From assembly GCA_009782245.1 (NCBI GenBank), contig WRKK01000301.1:1-11123 (forward strand): DNA of 11,123 bases, read 5' to 3'. Under the pieces are notes generated by a model. It ran no database searches. It saw only the letters and a list, made by a program, of their open reading frames with translations, and was not told the DNA's origin. This DNA comes from Defluviitaleaceae bacterium. Lineage in GTDB: Bacteria; Bacillota; Clostridia; Lachnospirales; WQUN01. This document shows, one piece after another, positions 1-5,248 of the stretch (position 1 is its first letter; the number at the start of each line of letters is the position of its first letter). The translations under genes and the position numbers were made by a program.

Positions 1-786
1 TATCATACCGAAAAACATAAGGGAACTATAACTCAATGTGAACTAAATCGTCTGATTTGTCATTATATCATACCGAAAAACATAAGGGAACTATAACGCA
101 ATCCTGTTACAATAATTCTAAGCTATTATTATATCATACCGAAAAACATAAGGGAACTATAACGCAACTCTGCAACTTCTGCAAGCCTTGCAAATTATAT
201 CATACCGAAAAACATAAGGGAACTATAACAAGTAACGCCCCGCTGAAAATTGCCAATAAATTATATCATACCGAAAAACATAAGGGAACTATAACGCAAC
301 ACTTGCAACATTAAATTACAGCCCCATTATATCATACCGAAAAACATAAGGGAACTATAACCATAAGAGCCATTTTGCAACTCCCTAACAATTATATCAT
401 ACCGAAAAACATAAGGGAACTATAACAAGATTTCGCCGTATGGTGTTTTGATTATTCATTATATCATACCGAAAAACATAAGGGAACTATAACTATTTCG
501 TAGGGTAGTAGTTCATGGTCCATATTATATCATACCGAAAAACATAAGGGAACTATAACAATTTTAGTTTGTCGATTTTTAGGGCTTGGATTATATCATA
601 CCGAAAAACATAAGGGAACTATAACACCCGCTTAATTTCAACATTCAGCAAGTTATTATATCATACCGAAAAACATAAGGGAACTATAACTTAGGCGATT
701 GCACATACGCATCTAGGAAAATTATATCATACCGAAAAACATAAGGGAACTATAACTCCTTGATGTTATCAATGCTACGCTCGGCG

Positions 787-954
787 ATTATACCATACCG
801 AAAAACATAAGGGAACTATAACAGCACCAGGCCCCAGAATGGGAACGAATGGATTATACCACACCGAAAAACACAAGGAAACTACAACTAGAAACAGCGG
901 TCTTTTTCGCCTACCATGATTATACCACACCAAAAAACACAAGTAAACAACAAC
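787..954 (-). repeat. Three progressively degenerate terminal CRISPR repeats
   Basis: Relative to the consensus (plus-strand numbering within the 36-mer), the repeat at 787 carries T7C. The repeat at 853 carries T7C, T10C, T22C, G27A and T33C. The repeat at 919 carries those five plus G14A, G26T and T31A. Each set contains the previous one. Most changes are transitions. The right end is therefore the old, trailer-like end of the array, and new spacers are presumably added beyond the left edge of the window. In minus-strand transcription the degenerate repeats come first, which is the arrangement I recall for type II-C arrays. Confidence 0.9.
919..927 (-). promoter_or_regulatory. Extended -10 promoter element carried inside a CRISPR repeat (outermost copy)
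   Basis: Read on the minus strand the outermost repeat ends TGGTATAAT, a perfect extended -10 (TGnTATAAT). The same element ends every complete repeat: TGATATAAT in the consensus copies and TGGTATAAT in the three degenerate ones. About 17 nt upstream each consensus repeat has only a weak -35 (TTCCCT), which is usual for extended -10 promoters. In Neisseria type II-C arrays each repeat ends in such an element and transcription starts inside the next spacer. The same is inferred here, with each crRNA transcribed leftwards from its own promoter. Only the outermost element is listed; the others are at the same place in each repeat. Confidence 0.7.
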
Positions 955-973
955 CCAAAAATTTCACGCCACA

Positions 974-1002
974 TTGACAAAAACCTCGCTTTCCCATATA
1001 AT
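974..1002 (+). promoter_or_regulatory. Consensus sigma-70/sigma-A promoter for the mini-MazE gene
   Basis: A perfect -35 TTGACA (974-979) and a perfect -10 TATAAT (997-1002) are separated by 17 bp. The expected start of transcription is near 1009, about 25 nt before the ATG at 1035. It lies between the last CRISPR repeat (ends 954) and the small gene, and points away from the array. It is the best match to consensus in the window. Confidence 0.85.
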
Positions 1003-1034
1003 AAAACCAACAAACCCAAAAAAGAGTGATTTTA

Positions 1035-1184
1035 ATGACTACTGACGAAAACGAACCAATAAAAAATAAAGCAAAAACGCCGCCAAAATATACTCTTAAA
1101 GAGCTTTTTGAAAAATATCCTTACGACCAAACAGATGAAGAAGAATTTGACTGGGGCGATCCAGTTGGCGAGGAAATATGGTAA
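1035..1184 (+). CDS. Short MazE-like antitoxin (toxin-binding tail only)
   Basis: This 49-residue acidic protein has residues 19-49 (YTLKELF...EFDWGDPVGEEIW) that closely match the C-terminal tail of MazE antitoxins; E. coli MazE ends NIDWGEPKDKEVW and also has a T-L-x-E-L segment before it. In MazE this tail wraps around and inhibits the MazF endoribonuclease. The usual N-terminal SpoVT/AbrB-type DNA-binding domain (about 50 residues) is missing and replaced by a short lysine-rich stretch (residues 10-18). The gene has its own consensus promoter and a weak purine-rich ribosome site (AAAGAG, 8 nt before the ATG). An ATG overlaps its stop codon, as where mazF normally begins, but that frame ends after 37 codons and only MVKQ recalls a MazF start. 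It may be an orphan antitoxin, a truncated remnant, or an anti-addiction peptide. The family call is by motif only. Confidence 0.6.
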   Translation: MTTDENEPIKNKAKTPPKYTLKELFEKYPYDQTDEEEFDWGDPVGEEIW

Positions 1185-1220
1185 AGCAAAAGGCAATTAC
1201 ACCATATTCCCCCGTCAAAC

Positions 1221-2666
1221 CTACCTCCCCCTATGCCTCACCCTATAAACCAAAACCGCCCACCGCCGCCGATTCCTATGCTTATGCGTAGCAATAATAT
1301 CTTTCAACAAGCCCATAGCCGTATTTCCAGCCTTTTCTTCGTCCTCTTTTACCATTCTTGGCAATGCGATATAAATCATAACGCACCGCAAAATTGCCGT
1401 TAATGCGAACAAATAGCTGTACCTCGTTAGCGTAACGCCCAACAGCGACATCTCTTGATTTTCAAATATGTAAAATACGTTCTCCAGCAGCCAGCCGCCT
1501 GTCGCATTTGCAAGCCCCACGCCAATAATAGATGTAAACATGAAATATACCGCCATGTACATCGAACGGTTGACTTTCGGCGCGTGGCCTATCAAAATGT
1601 TGTTTGCACCCAAATCAAACGCAGGAATCAACAGCCCTTGCATAAGCCCGATTATCATTATAAATACAATGGAAATCGTGTTGTTTGTTGTGAAAATCCA
1701 CAAAAATGGGGCAAAACACATTATTCCGTTGGCAAGCTGCATGGTCGCTTTGTTGCCGTGGCTATCCAAAATGCGCCCCCACCGCAGGACAATCAGCACC
1801 GAGCAAATATTGGGCAAAATCTGCACAGCAATCGTGATTAGCGTGTTGCTCAACTGAACGCCCTCGCGCAAGTGAACCAAAATAAACGGGGTTGACAAAT
1901 TTATTGAGAACATCCAAAACGTCATAAACAAAATAAACCGCATATATGGCTTGTTGGCAAGCACCGTTTTCAGCATAACAAAAAATTTTTCCCGTTTTTC
2001 GCCCTCTGGCAATTTTGGCATTTCTGGGAACTTAACGCCGATAAAACAGAGAATATCCATGCTGCCAGCGATTGCGGCAAGCGTGAAAACCATTGCGTAG
2101 CTGTAAAATGGCGGAAAACTATCCAACAGCCAAGCGGTAAAAATACCGCCCAAAATTCCCATAATAGTAAAAACCCGCATACGCACGGCAAAATAACGCC
2201 CACGAATATGAGCAGGCACTAAATCCGCCGCCAGCGACAAAAACGAAACGTTCATAAATGGACCCGAGAACGCCGAAATCAACAAAAACAGCGAAACCAT
2301 CCAAATACGCAACGTAACGTATTCCATGGGAATGATAAACGGCACAAGCCCGAAAGGTAGCCAAATCATGCGTTGTATTAATCCAAACGTTAAAAACAGT
2401 TGCTTGCGTTTGCGAGTGCGTTCCAAAACATACGACGCAACAACCTGCATTGGCGAAATTACTGGGCCAATCGCAAACAACAGCCCAAAAATAAAATCGG
2501 ACGCACCCAACGACCGAAAATAACTAGCCATCGCAATACCTGTTACAATGTTCATATTTATAATTCCGAACGCAACCGCCACAATTACCAATTTCAGCGA
2601 TCTAATGGTCTGCATATCTAGCCCATGTTCGTCAAACAACTCTATCCGTGGAAATCTATATTTCAA
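1221..2666 (-). CDS. Major facilitator superfamily (MFS) transporter, substrate unknown
   Basis: A 481-residue integral membrane protein with about 12 hydrophobic segments, probably a proton-coupled secondary transporter in the cytoplasmic membrane. After a roughly 25-residue polar N-terminus, helices 2 and 3 are joined by a motif A-like loop (SYVLERTRKRKQ, about 78-89). A second such loop, GRILDSHGNK (297-306), lies between helices 8 and 9, the expected pseudo-repeat. An IRGRYFAVRMR segment (154-164) and a charged central loop (about 212-240, PEGEKREK) separate the two six-helix halves. The C-terminal 40 residues are highly basic (HKHRNRRRW...RHRGR). The start is TTG at 2666, backed by an AGAGAGGT ribosome site 10 nt upstream. 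The gene stands alone, convergent with the mini-MazE gene 36 bp away. The substrate cannot be read from the sequence; efflux of a small molecule is one possibility. Confidence 0.85.
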   Translation of the reverse strand: MKYRFPRIELFDEHGLDMQTIRSLKLVIVAVAFGIINMNIVTGIAMASYFRSLGASDFIFGLLFAIGPVISPMQVVASYVLERTRKRKQLFLTFGLIQRMIWLPFGLVPFIIPMEYVTLRIWMVSLFLLISAFSGPFMNVSFLSLAADLVPAHIRGRYFAVRMRVFTIMGILGGIFTAWLLDSFPPFYSYAMVFTLAAIAGSMDILCFIGVKFPEMPKLPEGEKREKFFVMLKTVLANKPYMRFILFMTFWMFSINLSTPFILVHLREGVQLSNTLITIAVQILPNICSVLIVLRWGRILDSHGNKATMQLANGIMCFAPFLWIFTTNNTISIVFIMIIGLMQGLLIPAFDLGANNILIGHAPKVNRSMYMAVYFMFTSIIGVGLANATGGWLLENVFYIFENQEMSLLGVTLTRYSYLFALTAILRCVMIYIALPRMVKEDEEKAGNTAMGLLKDIIATHKHRNRRRWAVLVYRVRHRGR

Positions 2667-2736
2667 TTTAATAACGACCTCTCTAAACCCTTAAAATACC
2701 CAAATACTAGGAAATCGCCCCCAATTTCCGTGATTC

Positions 2737-2775
2737 TTGCGAAAATTTGCGAAAATTTGCGAAAATTTACGAAAA
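2737..2775. repeat. 10-bp tandem repeat with phased A-tracts upstream of the MFS gene
   Basis: The unit GAAAATTTGC is repeated in register at 2741, 2751 and 2761 (last copy GAAAATTTAC), followed by a partial GAAAA at 2771 and preceded by TTGC at 2737. The AAAATTT tracts recur every 10 bp, close to the DNA helical repeat, which is the classic arrangement of intrinsically bent DNA. It lies in the 120-bp gap between the plsC stop and the MFS start. I found no convincing -35/-10 pair in this gap. Confidence 0.8.
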
Positions 2776-2786
2776 ATAATCGCAAC

Positions 2787-3509
2787 TTATTTTTTTAGCC
2801 CGCTTTTTATAATTTCTTTTACCTGGTCGGGAAGTTTGGCTGGCTCTTCCAAATCGGTGGTTTCTATTGGCGGGTGGATTTTGATGTAAACGTCGGCGGG
2901 TTTGATAAAACGGCGGTTTGCCTCCATTAGCTTGTACGTGCCGCTTATTGAGATTGGCACTATCGGCACTTGCGCCTTGGTTGCCAGCTTAAAACTTGCC
3001 GCCTTAAATTCGCCCATTTCGTCCGATTTGCTGCGTGTACCCTCTGGGAAAAGTACCAAAGAATGCCCGTTTTGCAGAATTTTCACGCCCTCCATTATTG
3101 CCTTTGCTGTTTGGCGGATATTTTTGCGGTCAATGAAAACGCATTGCATATTTTTCATCCAATCCCGCAATAGCGGCACTTTTAGAATTTCTATTTTTGC
3201 AATGTAACCGTGCGGAACGTTGAAAAATGCCAACATTACCGCAATATCAAAGTCGCCCTGATGATTCGCCACAAAAACGACCGCCCTATCTTTGGGAATG
3301 TTCTCCATGCCCTCAAAATGAAACTTGCCGCCGCTGCGTTTTGCGTTGCCCAACGCCCATTTTGATGCCACTCGGTTGACATAAACGTTGTAATCCTGTG
3401 GGCTTAATTTGGCTTTTTTGCGTTTGGCTATCCAAAGCCGCGGCGTTTGGAACATCAACGTTACCGCAAAACAAAAATACCAAAAAACCGAGTGCAACAC
3501 CATAATCAC
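2787..3509 (-). CDS. plsC: 1-acyl-sn-glycerol-3-phosphate acyltransferase (PlsC family)
   Basis: A 240-residue acyltransferase that adds a second acyl chain to lysophosphatidic acid to make phosphatidic acid, the precursor of membrane phospholipids; it acts at the inner face of the cytoplasmic membrane. The family signatures are all present: the catalytic NHQGDFD (HX4D; His83 and Asp88), FPEGTRS (154-160), which binds the glycerol phosphate, and VPIVPISISG (181-190). An N-terminal hydrophobic segment (about 3-20) probably anchors it. Length is usual for PlsC. I take the GTG at 3509 as start: GGAGGT lies 6 nt upstream, against 12 nt for the ATG two codons later. The GTG start and the serS TGA stop overlap by 4 nt (GTGA), so translation is probably coupled to serS. 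Exact acyl-acceptor specificity is not readable. Confidence 0.93.
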   Translation of the reverse strand: MIMVLHSVFWYFCFAVTLMFQTPRLWIAKRKKAKLSPQDYNVYVNRVASKWALGNAKRSGGKFHFEGMENIPKDRAVVFVANHQGDFDIAVMLAFFNVPHGYIAKIEILKVPLLRDWMKNMQCVFIDRKNIRQTAKAIMEGVKILQNGHSLVLFPEGTRSKSDEMGEFKAASFKLATKAQVPIVPISISGTYKLMEANRRFIKPADVYIKIHPPIETTDLEEPAKLPDQVKEIIKSGLKK

Positions 3510-4771
3510 GAGATTACCTCCGCGCCGTGCAGATACGGCTGCAAAATTTTGGGAATTTTAATTGTGCCGTCCGCTTGCTGGTAGTTTTCCAGGATTGCGG
3601 CGATTGTGCGGTCGATGGCTAAGCCGCTACCGTTTAGCGTGTGTGCGTGTTCAACTTGCCCGTCGGCGTTGCGAAAGCGGATTCCCGCGCGCCGTGCCTG
3701 AAACCCCTCAAAGTTGCTACAGCTTGAGATTTCTACATAGCGGTCGTAGCTTGGTAGCCAAACTTCTAAATCGTAGGTCATTGCGGAAGAAAAGCCCAAA
3801 TCGGCGGTGCATAGCTGGATTACCCTGTAGGGCAATTCTAGCAGCTGCAAAATTTTTTCGGCGTTGCTGGTCAAATTTTCCAGTTCGGCATACGATGTTG
3901 ACGGCTCAACAATTTTGACCAGTTCCACTTTGTTAAATTGGTGCATTCTAATTAAGCCGCGCGTGTCTCGGCCTGCCGCACCAGCCTCTTGGCGAAAACT
4001 GGGCGCATACGCCGTGTGGTTGATTGGCAATTTTTGCAGCGGCAAAATTTCTTCTCGGTACATATTTGTTATGGGAACTTCTGCGGTCGGGTTGAGGTAA
4101 TAGTCCGTGTTTTCCAGTTTATATAGGTCTTCTGCGAACTTTGGCAACTGCCCCGTGCCAGCCAAGCTACGTGCATGAACCACAAACGGCGGCACAACTT
4201 CCTCGTAGCCGTGGGCGGCGTGGGTGTTTAGCATTAAATTTATAATGGCGCGCTGTAATTTTGCACCCCAACCTAGGTAGAACATAAAGCGTGAACCAGT
4301 TGTTTTTGCGGCGGTTGCGGCATCTAGCAAGCCCAAAGTTTCGCCCAGTTCCCAATGCGGTTTGGGCGTGAAGTCAAAGGCGGGTAGTTCGCCCCATTTG
4401 CGGATTTCCTGGTTATCGTCCTCGGTTGTGCCTGTTGGCGTGTTTGGGCTAGGAATATTGGGAATGTTCAGCAGCAGCGTTTCAATTTGTTCTTCTATTT
4501 TGCGGATTTCTGGCTCTAGTTCCTTTATTTCGGCGGAAAGTTCTTTCATTTCGGACATAATAGCGGTGGTATCTTGTTTTTGCTGCTTTAGTTTGGGAAT
4601 CTCTTTGCTAACGGCGTTTTGGCGGGCTTTTTTGGATTCCAACGTGCCGATATTGTCCCGTCTGGATTTATCCAATGTTAAAAAGCTGTCCAAGTTATAA
4701 TCGTGCCCGCGCCGCCCAAGAGCGGTTTTTAGCGTATCAAAATTTTTGCGTAATTCTTTTGCATCTAGCAT
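3506..4771 (-). CDS. serS: Serine-tRNA ligase (seryl-tRNA synthetase)
   Basis: A 421-residue class II aminoacyl-tRNA synthetase that charges tRNA-Ser (and normally tRNA-Sec) with serine in the cytosol. Residues about 1-100 form the N-terminal antiparallel coiled coil that grips the long variable arm of tRNA-Ser; the charged heptad-rich stretch at 42-98 is visible. The catalytic domain carries the serine-binding TAE loop (229-231), motif 2 (FRQEAGAAGRDTRG, 259-272) and motif 3 (GSGLAIDRTIAAILEN, 381-396). Length is normal and no key residue is missing. The ATG at 4771 has AAAGGA about 10 nt upstream. It is the middle gene of an operon with a small membrane peptide upstream and plsC downstream. 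A tRNA-Ser gene lies divergently about 290 bp away. No T-box leader is seen. Confidence 0.98.
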   Translation of the reverse strand: MLDAKELRKNFDTLKTALGRRGHDYNLDSFLTLDKSRRDNIGTLESKKARQNAVSKEIPKLKQQKQDTTAIMSEMKELSAEIKELEPEIRKIEEQIETLLLNIPNIPSPNTPTGTTEDDNQEIRKWGELPAFDFTPKPHWELGETLGLLDAATAAKTTGSRFMFYLGWGAKLQRAIINLMLNTHAAHGYEEVVPPFVVHARSLAGTGQLPKFAEDLYKLENTDYYLNPTAEVPITNMYREEILPLQKLPINHTAYAPSFRQEAGAAGRDTRGLIRMHQFNKVELVKIVEPSTSYAELENLTSNAEKILQLLELPYRVIQLCTADLGFSSAMTYDLEVWLPSYDRYVEISSCSNFEGFQARRAGIRFRNADGQVEHAHTLNGSGLAIDRTIAAILENYQQADGTIKIPKILQPYLHGAEVIS

Positions 4772-4816
4772 AATTTAATTTTCCTTTCATATCATAAACC
4801 TGTATCAAAATTTGTG

Positions 4817-4921
4817 TCAAAACATAAACGGTACAGCAACGCTAAGTAGCATGACAAACGCCAATACACCCGCAATTATGGCGGCGATTAGCTTTTTGTG
4901 TTTGCGCATTTTTCTGTTCAT
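4817..4921 (-). CDS. Small single-pass membrane peptide, first gene of the serS operon
   Basis: A 34-residue ORF with one of the strongest ribosome sites in the window: AAGGAGG about 9 nt before the ATG at 4921. The N-terminus is strongly basic (MNRKMRKHKK), followed by one hydrophobic segment (about 11-34, LIAAIIAGVLAFVMLLSVAV then PFMF) that would span the membrane with the basic end in the cytoplasm, or act as an uncleaved signal anchor. It lies between a promoter (-10 at 4969-4974) and serS, 45 bp upstream of the serS start with no terminator between, so it should be co-transcribed. I do not recognise the family and assign no function. It could be a leader peptide, but there is no serine codon run and no attenuator-like hairpin. 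Support comes from the ribosome site, the promoter and the TM-like composition. Confidence 0.65.
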   Translation of the reverse strand: MNRKMRKHKKLIAAIIAGVLAFVMLLSVAVPFMF

Positions 4922-4968
4922 TCCACAAGTCCTCCTTTGCAGTTTTGCACTTTTTTTATTGCACTTTA

Positions 4969-4998
4969 ATTATACACTTTTTTTGCGGAAATTTGCAA
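4969..4998 (-). promoter_or_regulatory. Promoter of the small peptide-serS-plsC operon
   Basis: On the minus strand a TTGCAA -35 (4998-4993) and a perfect TATAAT -10 (4974-4969) are 18 bp apart. Transcription should begin near 4962, about 40 nt before the small-peptide ATG. The leader is too short to hold a T-box riboswitch. Confidence 0.6.
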
Positions 4999-5020
4999 AA
5001 AAATTTTTTTCAAAAAAAAC

Positions 5021-5049
5021 TTGACAAAATTTTTTTTATGCGATATTAT
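5021..5049 (+). promoter_or_regulatory. Promoter of the tRNA-Ser gene
   Basis: TTGACA (5021-5026) and TATTAT (5044-5049) are separated by 17 bp; expected transcription start is near 5056, about 9 nt before the tRNA. It is divergent from the serS-operon promoter, and the two -35 boxes are about 22 bp apart in very AT-rich DNA. Confidence 0.8.
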
Positions 5050-5064
5050 ATATAAGAACTTGTT

Positions 5065-5154
5065 GGAGAAGTACCCAAGCTGGTTTAAGGGGCTCGCCTG
5101 GAAAGCGGGTAGACTGTTAATAGCGGTGCAGGGGTTCAAATCCCCTCTTCTCCG
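5065..5154 (+). tRNA. tRNA-Ser (anticodon GGA)
   Basis: A 90-nt class II tRNA. The acceptor stem GGAGAAG (5065-5071) pairs perfectly with CTTCTCC (5147-5153), with discriminator G5154. The anticodon stem CTCGC/GCGGG encloses the loop CTGGAAA with anticodon GGA (5100-5102), which reads UCC and UCU serine codons. A long variable arm follows, and the T-arm GGGG-TTCAAAT-CCCC precedes the acceptor. The 3' CCA is not encoded, so it must be added by the CCA-adding enzyme. The gene has its own promoter and a terminator downstream. Confidence 0.97.
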
Positions 5155-5183
5155 GGGGTTTTTGTGGTTTTTGATTTCTCCTT

Positions 5184-5217
5184 AAAAAAAGGGCTGTTGT
5201 GAGGCAGCCCTTTTTTT
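5184..5217. terminator. Bidirectional intrinsic terminator between tRNA-Ser and the MNT-HEPN operon
   Basis: GGGCTG (5191-5196) pairs with CAGCCC (5205-5210) across an 8-nt loop. The stem is flanked by A7 on the left (5184-5190) and T7 on the right (5211-5217). It therefore makes a U-tailed hairpin on both strands, ending the tRNA-Ser transcript rightwards and the nucleotidyltransferase/HEPN operon leftwards (stop codon at 5249). Confidence 0.88.
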
Positions 5218-5248
5218 GCCTTTTTTTGGCAATAAATAATGGTTGGTG

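Larger units (their letters stand above)
1..954 (-). CRISPR. CRISPR array, type II-C-like repeats, 15 repeats and 14 spacers, truncated at left edge
   Basis: A 36-bp repeat (plus strand begins ATTATATCATACC and ends GGGAACTATAAC) starts at 62, 128, 194, 260, 326, 391, 458, 524, 590, 655, 721, 787, 853 and 919. A first copy at 1-32 lacks its first four bases because of the window edge. The 14 spacers are 29-31 nt and all different. On the minus strand the repeat starts GTTATAGTTCCCTTATG and ends GATATAAT. This has the layout of the Neisseria type II-C repeat (GTTGTAGCTCCC...GCTACAAT) and the Campylobacter one, so the array is called on the minus strand. Repeats 2-12 are identical; the last three (787, 853, 919) are degenerate. 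No cas1, cas2, cas9 or tracrRNA anti-repeat is found in this window; by analogy they should lie left of position 1. The array itself is certain. The subtype is an inference from the repeat alone. Confidence 0.97.

Noticed and set aside
57..314. 85-codon open frame with a repeated LYHTEKHKGTIT peptide
   Set aside because: It is the CRISPR array read as protein; the repeat-plus-spacer period is often 66 nt, a multiple of three, which keeps the frame open by chance.
1178..1291. 37-codon frame starting at the ATG that overlaps the mini-MazE stop, possible mazF remnant
   Set aside because: Only MVKQ resembles a MazF start; the rest is proline-rich, and from 1221 on it is antisense to the MFS gene. 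Kept as an observation, not as a gene.
1455..2621. Several plus-strand and alternate minus-strand frames of 60-130 codons inside the MFS gene
   Set aside because: Shadows of the transporter reading frame without ribosome sites or recognisable domains.
4772..5020. T-box riboswitch upstream of serS
   Set aside because: The serS-operon promoter leaves only about 40 nt of leader before the small peptide, and the T-box consensus and terminator/antiterminator pair are absent.
4975..5050. tracrRNA or other small RNA in the AT-rich divergent region
   Set aside because: No stretch complementary to the CRISPR repeat is seen; the region is accounted for by two divergent promoters.
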